A stretch of DNA of 64,000 bases, taken from Pseudomonas sp. ML96 (lineage in GTDB: Bacteria; Pseudomonadota; Gammaproteobacteria; Pseudomonadales; Pseudomonadaceae). Position numbers and translations under genes: made by a program. Shown one piece after another: positions 39,857-47,494 of this stretch; position 1 is the first letter of the stretch; each line of letters opens with the position of its first letter. The notes under the pieces were generated by a model that was not told where the DNA came from, did not search any database, and saw only the letters and a list, made by a program, of their open reading frames with translations. The stretch spans positions 30,735 through 94,734 of the forward strand of contig NZ_JPMY01000021.1 of assembly GCF_000761545.1 (NCBI RefSeq). Direction: 5' to 3'.

Positions 39857-41461
39857 TTATTCATGGGTTTCCAGCAGCACACCAGGCGCCAGACGCTGCT
39901 CGGGATCGAAGTGCTGCGCCATGGCCTTGAGCGCCGCCATGCCCAGCTCGCCCTTCTCCGCCGCCAGGTAGGGCGCGTGGTCGCGGCCAACGCCGTGCTG
40001 GTGGCTGATGGTGCCGCGATTGTCGGCGATGGTCCGGCTGGCGACCTGCTTGAGCTTGGTCCAGCGTGCCTGGGTCGCCGCGTAGCTATCGCCCGGGCGG
40101 AACACGTAGGTGGTGTAGATGCTCGAACCCTGGCCGTAGACATGCGACAGGTGGGTGAACACGTGGACCTGTTCGCCCTCGTCCGCCAGGCCCTGGCGCA
40201 GGCTCGCCTCGACCTTGTTCAGCAGGTTGTCGACGTTGCTCCAGTCGGTGGCCGTCTCCAGGGTGTCCACCGCATACCCGGCCTCCCATAGGCCGTGACG
40301 CAGATAGGGGAAGCGGAAGCGGTTCTCCGCCCACTTCTTGCCCAGCAGGGTGCCGGTGAACACACCACCAAAGCCCTTCAGTAGTTTTTTCGCCTGCTTC
40401 ACCGACAGCGCATTCTGGCTGCGGTTACCGGTGACGCCGAAGGTCAGCATGCACTTACCGACACGGGCGCCGCGCAGGGCCAGGTATTTCTCCAGCAGCG
40501 CGATCTGCTCGGGATGGCCGGCCAGGGCCAGCTGGGTCTCGGTCTCGATGGCGTTGGACAGGCGCAGCATGGACAGCGGAATACGTGCCTGTACCAAGGC
40601 GCGGATGCCGGCTAGGGCCTGTTGCCAGCTGGGCAGGAACACGGCGAAGAACTTCTCCTGCTCGGCCAGCTTGGTCACCCGCACCTTGACCTCGGAGATC
40701 ACCCCGAAGCGGCCTTCGCTGCCGAGGATCAGCTCGCGCAGGTCCGGCCCTGCGGCCGAGGCCGGAAAGGTCGGGATGTCCAGGGTGCCGGCGAAGGTCT
40801 CGACCTTGCCGCCGGCGAACAGCTGTTCGATGCGCCCGTAGCGCAGCGACTGCTGGCCGCTGGAGCGGCTGGCGACCCAGCCACCCAGGGTGGACAGCTC
40901 CCAGGACTGCGGGAAGTGGCCGAGGGTGTAGCCGCGTGCGCGCAGCTGCGCCTCCACCTGCGGGCCGTTGGCGCCGGGGGCGAAGGTGGCGATCTGGCTC
41001 TGCTCGTCGAGGTCGAGCAGCTGGGTCATGCGCTCCAGCGACAGGGTCAGCACCGGCTTGACCGACTCAACCGGGTTGATGTGGCCAGCCACCGAGGTGC
41101 CACCGCCGTAGGGAATGACGATGACGTCCTGCTCCCGAGCCCAGACCAGCAACTCGCAGAGCTGCGCGGCGGTCTCCGGCAGGGCCACGCCGTCGGGAAA
41201 CACGCCGAAGTCGCCGGAACGCATGGCCAGCCAGTCCGGCAGACTCTGCCCGCGGGCGTGGCGCACGCGCACTTCGGCGTCAACGCTGACCAGCGGATGG
41301 CGAACGCTCAGGCGCGACTCGGGCACCCGTGCCAGCACCTGCCCAAGCGTGGCGTCCGGCAGGCGCTGGCCTGCGCCGACCAGCCCTTCGAGGAAGGCCG
41401 CGCCATGCGCCGGCAGCTCCACCACAGTGGCCTCGTCGCCCCATCCGTTCCAACGTCGCAT
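39857..41461 (-). CDS. FAD-linked oxidase related to alkylglycerone-phosphate synthase
   Basis: 534 residues of the VAO/FAD-PCMH fold. The FAD-binding loop is VIVIPYGGGTSVAGHINP, followed by SWELSTLGGWVASRSSGQQSLRYGRIEQL; the C-terminal cap has NRGTISHQHGVGRDHAPYL. That last motif resembles the SHHHG catalytic region of alkylglycerone-phosphate synthase (AGPS), which makes ether lipids in eukaryotes. Glycolate or lactate oxidases are the alternative families. The start at 41461 (MRRWNGWGDE) was chosen over an ATG-less upstream extension. First gene of the operon, divergent from the AraC regulator. Confidence 0.82.
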   Translation of the reverse strand: MRRWNGWGDEATVVELPAHGAAFLEGLVGAGQRLPDATLGQVLARVPESRLSVRHPLVSVDAEVRVRHARGQSLPDWLAMRSGDFGVFPDGVALPETAAQLCELLVWAREQDVIVIPYGGGTSVAGHINPVESVKPVLTLSLERMTQLLDLDEQSQIATFAPGANGPQVEAQLRARGYTLGHFPQSWELSTLGGWVASRSSGQQSLRYGRIEQLFAGGKVETFAGTLDIPTFPASAAGPDLRELILGSEGRFGVISEVKVRVTKLAEQEKFFAVFLPSWQQALAGIRALVQARIPLSMLRLSNAIETETQLALAGHPEQIALLEKYLALRGARVGKCMLTFGVTGNRSQNALSVKQAKKLLKGFGGVFTGTLLGKKWAENRFRFPYLRHGLWEAGYAVDTLETATDWSNVDNLLNKVEASLRQGLADEGEQVHVFTHLSHVYGQGSSIYTTYVFRPGDSYAATQARWTKLKQVASRTIADNRGTISHQHGVGRDHAPYLAAEKGELGMAALKAMAQHFDPEQRLAPGVLLETHE

Positions 41462-41585
41462 GCTTGCTCCCACCTATTCCGGTCATTCTCAATGGCTGCC
41501 TATACTAGCCAGCCGCCCGACCCGGTCACTGTCGTATCAGGACAGGCGCTGTCGCCAATCAAGACAAGCAGAACAACAAGAAAAG

Positions 41586-42617
41586 ATGCTGACCCTCGGC
41601 TATACCTCCGTCCCCGCCCTGCTCAAGTACCTGCGCCACGCCGAACAGCTCGGCCTGGACCTGGACGCCGCACGCGCCGCCGCCGGCGTGACGCTGGACG
41701 ACCTGGCCGACAACGGCCGGCGCATCCCCAGCGAGGCGCACGAACGGTTGCTGCAGCATCTGATGCAGGTCTCTGGCGACCCGCTGTTCGGCCTGCACTC
41801 GGCGCGCCACGTACAGCCCGGTTCTTGGAGCGTGCTCGGCTACATCACCATGAACTGCGCCACCCTCGGCGAAGCCATGAGCCGCATCGTGCCCTACGAG
41901 AAACTGGTCGGTGACATGGGCACCAGCCGCGTGGAGATGGGCGCCGACCATGTGCGGCTGATCTGGAACTGCCGTCACGAGAGCCCGGACATCCGCCGAC
42001 ACATGGTAGAGAACGTGCTGGCGTCCTGGCTGCTCTACGCGCGCTGGATCGCCGAGATGGAAAAGTCGCCGCGCGAGGTGTGGTTCGAGCACGCGCGCCC
42101 GGCCGAGACGACACAGGCGGACTACGAGGAAGTGTTCGGCTGCCCGGTGCTGTTCGCCCAGCCCTGCAACGCCCTGCTGGTACCGCTGGACTACTTGACC
42201 ATTCCGCTGCGCCAGGCCGACGCCAACCTGCTGCGCACCCTGGAAGAACACGCGCTGACCATGATGGCCGGCCTCGACGACAACGAACCGCTGCCCCAGC
42301 GAGTGAAGAACGCCCTGCGCCTGCTGCTCAAGGACGGCCTGCCGCGCAAGGAGAAAGTCGCCGAGAAGTTCCACATGACGGTGCGCACCCTGCAGCGCCA
42401 CCTGCAGCAGGCCGGCACCAGCTACCAGGAAATCCTCGACCAGCTGCGCCAGGAGCTGGCCGAGCACTACCTGTTGCGCAGCGACCTGGCGATCCAGGAC
42501 ATTGCCAGCTACCTGGGTTTCACCGAGTCGCGCTCCTTCCACCGCAGCTTCAAAAGCTGGACCGGGCTTACCCCAGGGGCTTACAGGCAGAAATATCAAA
42601 GAGCCATCAGTTTTTGA
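41586..42617 (+). CDS. AraC-family transcriptional regulator
   Basis: 343 residues. The N-terminal two thirds match the ligand-binding domain seen in OruR/ArgR-like AraC proteins (LRHAEQLGLDLDAARAAAGVTLDDLADNGRRIP, GSWSVLGYITMNCATLGEAMSRI). The C-terminus has two helix-turn-helices: KEKVAEKFHMTVRTLQRHLQQAGTSYQEIL and IQDIASYLGFTESRSFHRSFKSWTG. It is divergent from the AGPS/GlpD/FGGY operon with a 124-nt shared gap, so it very probably controls that operon. The effector is unknown. Ribosome site is weak (AAGAAAAG). Confidence 0.88.
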   Translation: MLTLGYTSVPALLKYLRHAEQLGLDLDAARAAAGVTLDDLADNGRRIPSEAHERLLQHLMQVSGDPLFGLHSARHVQPGSWSVLGYITMNCATLGEAMSRIVPYEKLVGDMGTSRVEMGADHVRLIWNCRHESPDIRRHMVENVLASWLLYARWIAEMEKSPREVWFEHARPAETTQADYEEVFGCPVLFAQPCNALLVPLDYLTIPLRQADANLLRTLEEHALTMMAGLDDNEPLPQRVKNALRLLLKDGLPRKEKVAEKFHMTVRTLQRHLQQAGTSYQEILDQLRQELAEHYLLRSDLAIQDIASYLGFTESRSFHRSFKSWTGLTPGAYRQKYQRAISF

Positions 42618-42757
42618 TTGCCCCTCCCGATCCTTCGTGATCCAATCGACAAAAAAGCGGCGGCAATATAATAACTCGAATATTTCGCCAATAATTTGAC
42701 CAATTCGACGTCAATTATCCAACCAGCGGCCTCTGCCAGGTCGACCGGGAGATATTC
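42618..42757 (+). promoter_or_regulatory. AT-rich leader and promoter region of the psl operon
   Basis: This 140-nt stretch is clearly richer in A and T than both neighbours and separates the AraC gene from pslA. It holds the FleQ-like site (42687-42700), a TTGAC/GTCAA inverted repeat (42696-42714), and a GGGAG just before the GTG start that could double as ribosome site and RsmA target. No confident sigma-70 -10 element was found; psl is RpoS-dependent in P. aeruginosa. No terminator for the AraC gene was seen. Confidence 0.5.
42687..42700 (+). promoter_or_regulatory. FleQ-box-like sequence upstream of pslA
   Basis: GCCAATAATTTGAC matches the FleQ consensus as I recall it (GTCaNTAAAtTGAC) at 11 of 13 defined positions. 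It ends 57 nt upstream of the pslA GTG. FleQ with c-di-GMP is known to control psl and pel in P. aeruginosa, which gives the match biological sense, but a chance match in AT-rich DNA cannot be excluded. Confidence 0.45.
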
Positions 42758-44200
42758 GTGCGAGCGCAATCCTCCGATAGCCTGCTGCTGTCAAAGCCGG
42801 GCTTCGTCCAGTACTTCATCGCTTTTACTCGTCTCCTGCATGGTTTCACTGCAGTAGCTCCGGGTCTTGCGATCATCTGGATGCTCAACGGGCATGAAAT
42901 CACCGATATCCATGACCGGTACCACTTCGCACTGCTGATGTTCTTCGGCTTGATCACGGTGCTGATATTCCAGACAGCCGGCGTCTATAGCGACGACCTA
43001 TTCAGTAATCGGCTTCGCTTTCGCCTGATGTTCTTCAGCTGGCTGGCCGCCTTCTCCGTCTTGCTATTCATGCATGCGGCGCTGGGCATGCTGACCTTCA
43101 TCCCCTCACAACAAATGATGTTCTGGTTTGCCGCCGGCCTTGTGCTGTACGGAGCCGAGCGCCTACTCCTCAGGGCAGTTCTGCGTCAGCTCATCCGCCA
43201 AGGACGCCATATCCAGAATGCAGTGATCCTGGGAGGAACGGAGAATGGCGAGCGAGTCGCCGAATACATGCGTCGCAACGGCGATATCCGCCTCGGCATC
43301 CTCGGCTTCATCGATGACCGGATCAGCCGGGTCAACGGCGAACTCGCCGATCTTCCAGTGCTAGGCAACTTCAAGACGTTGGAGCAGATGATTCGCGAAG
43401 ATCGGGTGCAGCAAGTGCTGGTGGCGCTTCCATGGTCCGCGGAGAGCCGTATCGGCCAGATCATCGGCCAGCTGCGCAAGCTGCCGGTCAGCGTCCTGCT
43501 TGCACCCGACATGCTGGCATTACGTCACGCCCACAACCGTATTACTGATGTCTCTGGCCTGCCGATGTTCAACGCATCCGAGCTCCCATTGCGCGGCTGG
43601 TCGCCACTGATCAAGCGTATAGAAGACCTGATTCTGGCCAGTCTGGCGCTGACCATCGTCGCACCGGTGATGCTGCTGGTAGCCATCGCCATCAAGCTGG
43701 ACTCCCCTGGCCCGGTTCTCTTCCGACAAAAGCGCTATGGCTACAACAATCGACTGATCCAGGTATATAAATTCCGTTCCATGTACCACCAAATGGCCGA
43801 CGCCAACGCAGAGCGTCAGACCATTCGCGGCGATGCACGAATTACACGTGTAGGTGCAATCATCCGCCGCTCCAGCATTGACGAGCTGCCGCAGCTGTTC
43901 AACGTCCTACTAGGCAGCATGTCGATGGTGGGCCCGCGCCCTCACGCCACTGCAACCAAGGCTGCCGGAGTACTGTTCGAAGATGCCGTAGAGGCCTACA
44001 GCGCACGCCACCGGGTCAAACCTGGAATAACCGGCTGGGCCCAGGTGAACGGCTATCGCGGCGAGACAGACACACTCGAAAAGATCGAACGGCGCATCGA
44101 GCTCGACCTGGAGTACATCGAACACTGGTCGATATGGTTTGACCTGTACATTCTCTTCCGCACCCTACCCGCTCTGGTCTTCACCAAGGAGGCGTATTAA
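42758..44200 (+). CDS. pslA: PslA-type initiating sugar transferase (undecaprenyl-phosphate hexose-1-phosphate transferase)
   Basis: Starts repeat-unit assembly by moving a sugar-phosphate from a nucleotide sugar to undecaprenyl phosphate. The 480 residues (PslA about 478) have four or five N-terminal membrane helices, a CoA-binding-like Rossmann region ([22 protein letters not shown]), a further helix near 290, and the catalytic domain with [41 protein letters not shown] and [17 protein letters not shown]. Start is GTG at 42758 with GGGAG upstream. First gene of the psl operon; its stop overlaps the pslB ATG (TAATG). Confidence 0.88.
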   Translation: MRAQSSDSLLLSKPGFVQYFIAFTRLLHGFTAVAPGLAIIWMLNGHEITDIHDRYHFALLMFFGLITVLIFQTAGVYSDDLFSNRLRFRLMFFSWLAAFSVLLFMHAALGMLTFIPSQQMMFWFAAGLVLYGAERLLLRAVLRQLIRQGRHIQNAVILGGTENGERVAEYMRRNGDIRLGILGFIDDRISRVNGELADLPVLGNFKTLEQMIREDRVQQVLVALPWSAESRIGQIIGQLRKLPVSVLLAPDMLALRHAHNRITDVSGLPMFNASELPLRGWSPLIKRIEDLILASLALTIVAPVMLLVAIAIKLDSPGPVLFRQKRYGYNNRLIQVYKFRSMYHQMADANAERQTIRGDARITRVGAIIRRSSIDELPQLFNVLLGSMSMVGPRPHATATKAAGVLFEDAVEAYSARHRVKPGITGWAQVNGYRGETDTLEKIERRIELDLEYIEHWSIWFDLYILFRTLPALVFTKEAY

Positions 44201-45657
44201 TGAGTAGCCTGATTCCCTGCATCATCGCTGGCGGTGCTGGAGCGCGCCTCTGGCCCGTGTCGCGGGAGGCCAGGCCCAAACCATTCATGCGCCTGCCTGA
44301 CGGCGAAAGCCTGTTGCAGAAGACTTTCCTGCGCGCAGCCCGCCTGACGGGTGTCCAGCAGATTCTCACGGTGACCAACCGCGAATTACTGTTTACTACT
44401 CTGGATGACTACCGCCAGGTCAACGCCAACGGCCTGGCACTGGACCTGCTACTCGAACCCTGCGGCCGCAATACCGCACCGGCCATCGCGATTGCCGCAC
44501 TGCATGCCCAGCGCCAGTACGGTGGTGACAGCCAGCTGCTGGTGATGCCGGCTGACCATCTGATCCAGGACGAGGCAGCCTTCGCCGCCGCTGTAGGCAC
44601 CGCGAGAAAGATCGCTGCCAGCGGGCGCCTGGTCACCTTCGGCATCCAACCAAGCCGTGCCGAAACAGGCTATGGCTACATCGAGACCGGCAATACCCTG
44701 AGTACCGGTGGGCAAGAGGTTCTGCGCTTCGTTGAAAAGCCGGATGCCGCTACAGCCCAGCAATACCTGGAGGGAGGGCGGCACTTGTGGAATGCGGGCA
44801 TGTTCTGCCTGCAGGTCGACTGCCTGCTGGAAGAGTTGCAGCGCCATGCCCCCGAGGTCCTGGATGCCGCTCGCGCCAGCCTGGAAGCCAGCCAATCGCT
44901 GCAGGGCAAGGAATGCATGCAGTGCGAACTGGATCGTTCGACCTTCGCCAAGGCACCTGACATTTCCATCGACTATGCCCTGATGGAGCGCTCGACAAAA
45001 ATCGCCGTGGTGCCCTGCGACATCGGCTGGAACGATATCGGCTCCTGGCTCACCCTGCGGGATCTACTGCCCAGCGACGAGCAAGGCAACCAAGTCCGCG
45101 GCGAAGCCATCCTGCACGACGTCAGCAACTGCTACATCGACAGCCCTGAACGCCTGGTCGGCGCCGTCGGCGTGCAGGACCTGATCGTGGTCGACACCCC
45201 TGACGCGCTACTGATCGCCGACGCCGAGCGCAGCCAGGACGTCAAACACATTGTCACGGAGCTCAAGCGCCGCGGCCACGTGTCCTATCGCCTGCATCGC
45301 ACAGTCAGCCGTCCCTGGGGCAGCTACAGCGTCATCGAGGAGGGCCCTCGCTTCAAGATCAAACGCATCGTCGTTCGTCCAGGCGCAGCGTTGTCTCTGC
45401 AAATGCACCATCATCGCAGCGAACACTGGATCGTGGTCAGCGGTATGGCTCGGGTGGTCAACGGTGAGCGGGATTTCCTCCTCGACACCAATCAATCGAC
45501 CTTTATTCCGGCTGGCCACAGCCACCGCTTGAGCAACCCTGGGGTCATCGACCTGGTGATGATTGAGGTGCAGAGCGGCGAGTATCTCGGCGAAGATGAC
45601 ATCGTGCGCTTCGAGGATATCTACGGCCGTACGGCCGCTGACGAGCCCCGCAACTGA
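44200..45657 (+). CDS. pslB: PslB-type bifunctional mannose-1-phosphate guanylyltransferase / mannose-6-phosphate isomerase
   Basis: Makes mannose-1-phosphate precursor and GDP-mannose. The 485 residues (PslB about 488) have the N-terminal pyrophosphorylase signature IIAGGAGARLWPVSREARPKPFM and FVEKPDAATAQQYL. The C-terminal cupin PMI domain has RPWGSYSVIEEGPRFKIKRI, LSLQMHHHRSEHWIVVSG and FIPAGHSHRLSNPG. Related to AlgA and WbpW. Start and stop overlap the neighbouring psl genes by 1 nt each. Confidence 0.9.
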   Translation: MSSLIPCIIAGGAGARLWPVSREARPKPFMRLPDGESLLQKTFLRAARLTGVQQILTVTNRELLFTTLDDYRQVNANGLALDLLLEPCGRNTAPAIAIAALHAQRQYGGDSQLLVMPADHLIQDEAAFAAAVGTARKIAASGRLVTFGIQPSRAETGYGYIETGNTLSTGGQEVLRFVEKPDAATAQQYLEGGRHLWNAGMFCLQVDCLLEELQRHAPEVLDAARASLEASQSLQGKECMQCELDRSTFAKAPDISIDYALMERSTKIAVVPCDIGWNDIGSWLTLRDLLPSDEQGNQVRGEAILHDVSNCYIDSPERLVGAVGVQDLIVVDTPDALLIADAERSQDVKHIVTELKRRGHVSYRLHRTVSRPWGSYSVIEEGPRFKIKRIVVRPGAALSLQMHHHRSEHWIVVSGMARVVNGERDFLLDTNQSTFIPAGHSHRLSNPGVIDLVMIEVQSGEYLGEDDIVRFEDIYGRTAADEPRN

Positions 45658-46568
45658 TGCGTACCGCCCTGATCATTCCGACCCGCAACGCAGGCCCGCA
45701 CCTGGATAGGCTACTGCCCGCGCTAGAGCAGCAGACTCTACAGCCGGATGAGTTTCTGGTCGTCGACAGCAGTTCGCACGATGACAGCGTTGCGCGCCTG
45801 CGCGCGTTCGGAGCCCGCGTCGAGGTAATTGAGGTTAGTCAGTTCAACCACGGCGGCACCCGCCAGTGGGCCAGCCAACAGGTCGATGCAGAAGTTCTGA
45901 TCTACCTCACTCAGGACGCCATCCCGGCAGACCCACAAGCGCTGGAAAACCTCCGTGCCGAACTGCTCGCCGAGCCCGACATCGGCGTCGCATATGGCCG
46001 CCAGTTGCCACACCCGCACGCAGGCCTGCTGGCCAGCCAGGCGCGCCGCTTCAACTATCCAGCCCAGGGCTGCACCAAGCGCCTCGCAGATGCAGCAGAG
46101 CTAGGCATCAAGACCTGCTTCAGCTCTGACTCTTTCTCCGCCTACCGGCGCAGCGCGCTCGATGCCATCGGCGGTTTTCCCCATGACGTTATCGGCAGCG
46201 AGGATGCGTATGTGGCAGGCAAGCTGATTCTGGCTGGACACGCTGTGCGCTATGCCGCCAGCGCTTGCGTTCAGCACTCCCATGATTACCGGTTGATGGA
46301 AGAGTTTCGCCGTTACTTCGATATCGGCACCTTCTATGGCCGCGAACGCTGGATTGCCGAAACTTTTGGCCGCGCGAGCGGTGAAGGCATGCGCTATCTA
46401 CGTGCAGAAATCACCGCACTGCACGCTGCTGGCGCCCTGTGGCGCCTGCCCGAGGTGCTGTTGCGTACAGCCCTGAAACTGTTCGGCTACAAGCTCGGCT
46501 ATCACGGCCAGGCGCTGCCGCGCCCTCTGAAACGACAACTCAGCATGTTCGCTGCCTACTGGAACTGA
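45657..46568 (+). CDS. pslC: PslC-type family-2 glycosyltransferase, probably rhamnosyltransferase-like
   Basis: 303 residues, the same length as PslC. GT-A fold: LIIPTRNAGPHLDRLLPALEQQ at the N-terminus, LVVDSSSHDDSVARL, and YLTQDAIPADPQALENL, which contains the DxD-like metal site. The segment SQFNHGGTRQWASQQ is typical of bacterial rhamnosyltransferases, so it may add L-rhamnose, a known Psl component. There is no membrane helix, so it acts at the cytoplasmic face. Coupled to pslB (TGATG). Confidence 0.87.
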   Translation: MRTALIIPTRNAGPHLDRLLPALEQQTLQPDEFLVVDSSSHDDSVARLRAFGARVEVIEVSQFNHGGTRQWASQQVDAEVLIYLTQDAIPADPQALENLRAELLAEPDIGVAYGRQLPHPHAGLLASQARRFNYPAQGCTKRLADAAELGIKTCFSSDSFSAYRRSALDAIGGFPHDVIGSEDAYVAGKLILAGHAVRYAASACVQHSHDYRLMEEFRRYFDIGTFYGRERWIAETFGRASGEGMRYLRAEITALHAAGALWRLPEVLLRTALKLFGYKLGYHGQALPRPLKRQLSMFAAYWN

Positions 46569-46571
46569 ATC

Positions 46572-47381
46572 ATGTCGCCAAATGCCCTGTACCGACTGCT
46601 GTCCTCCACCCTGCTCGTCGCAGCCCTGGCAGCGTGCAGCACTCCTGCACGCGTGCATCTGCCCGAAGACGAGGATCTCAAGTACCGGCATCAGGAGCTG
46701 TACAAGCTCGCCGAGCTACCGCCACCTCAGGTGCGCATCCAGAGTGGCGACACACTGCGCATCGTGCGCGATGCCCAAGAGCCCTCGGAAAAGGATGATA
46801 TGACCCTGTTCGTGGTGCGCCCCGACGGCTACTTCTCGATGCCCTTCGTCGGCCTGATCAAGGCTGATAACCGCACGCCAGAGGACGTCGCCAAGGAAGT
46901 CACCGACAAGCTGTCGAAGATCTATCGCCGACCCAACGCGACGGTGAACATCGCCATCGCGCCGAGCAACAAGGTATTCATCGGCGGTGCCGTACCCAAC
47001 GCCGCCTTCTTCGACCTGGTCGGCCACGCCACTCTGGAACAGGTATTGCTGGCATCTGGCGGTGTACTGCCCTCGGCCGACAGCGACAACGTCGCGTTGC
47101 TGCGCGCCGGCGATGACGGCAAGTACAAGCTGTATTTCTTCAGCCTGGCCAACCTACTACAGGAGAAGGACCGCCCCATGGTGGCCATGCAACGTGGCGA
47201 CATCATCTACGTACCGCAATCCGGCATCGGCAGCGCCGTGGAGGCCGTGGACATGTACTTCACTCGCCTGATTCCGATCAACAAGGGTATCGGAGTCGGT
47301 TTCAACTACGACCTCAACGACACCCAGGTCAAGGATAGCGGCAACACCTACAACAGCAGCCAGACCATCGTGAACCCCTGA
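46572..47381 (+). CDS. pslD: PslD-type polysaccharide export lipoprotein (Wza/OPX family)
   Basis: Outer-membrane or periplasmic exporter component. The 269 residues begin with a lipoprotein signal (LLSSTLLVAALAACSTPAR, lipobox Cys at 22), then the PES domain (VRIQSGDTLRIVRDAQEP ... VVRPDGYFSMPFVGLIKADNRTPEDVAKEV) and a SLBB-type region (IAPSNKVFIGGAVPNAAFFDLVGHATLEQVLLASGG). There is no C-terminal amphipathic helix like the Wza pore, so it may need a separate outer-membrane partner. Its stop codon overlaps the ATG of a 37-codon ORF (TGATG). Confidence 0.87.
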   Translation: MSPNALYRLLSSTLLVAALAACSTPARVHLPEDEDLKYRHQELYKLAELPPPQVRIQSGDTLRIVRDAQEPSEKDDMTLFVVRPDGYFSMPFVGLIKADNRTPEDVAKEVTDKLSKIYRRPNATVNIAIAPSNKVFIGGAVPNAAFFDLVGHATLEQVLLASGGVLPSADSDNVALLRAGDDGKYKLYFFSLANLLQEKDRPMVAMQRGDIIYVPQSGIGSAVEAVDMYFTRLIPINKGIGVGFNYDLNDTQVKDSGNTYNSSQTIVNP

Positions 47382-47494
47382 TGCATCTACTCAAGACCGA
47401 CCATGCCTTGGCTGCTGCTGACCTCCAGTTGCGCCACCCACTACAGACCCAGCTTCAGCTGCGCACGCCTCAGACCGCACAGGGAGTGTTCTAG
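47381..47494 (+). CDS. Putative 37-residue coupled ORF between pslD and pslE
   Basis: ATG at 47381 overlaps the pslD stop, the frame stays open for 37 codons, and its TAG (47492-47494) is followed immediately by the pslE ATG. The predicted peptide starts MHLLKTDHALAAADLQLRHP and is rich in Leu and Gln (LQTQLQLRTPQ), with no signal peptide or membrane helix. The exact fit between two genes suggests either a translated coupler or a real small protein. It could equally be a chance frame in a spacer. I do not recall an annotated counterpart. Confidence 0.4.
   Translation: MHLLKTDHALAAADLQLRHPLQTQLQLRTPQTAQGVF

Noticed and set aside
42696..42720. TTGACC/TATCCA as sigma-70 promoter of pslA
   Set aside because: The spacing is only 14 nt, too short for a normal promoter; the elements may instead belong to a FleQ site or another operator.
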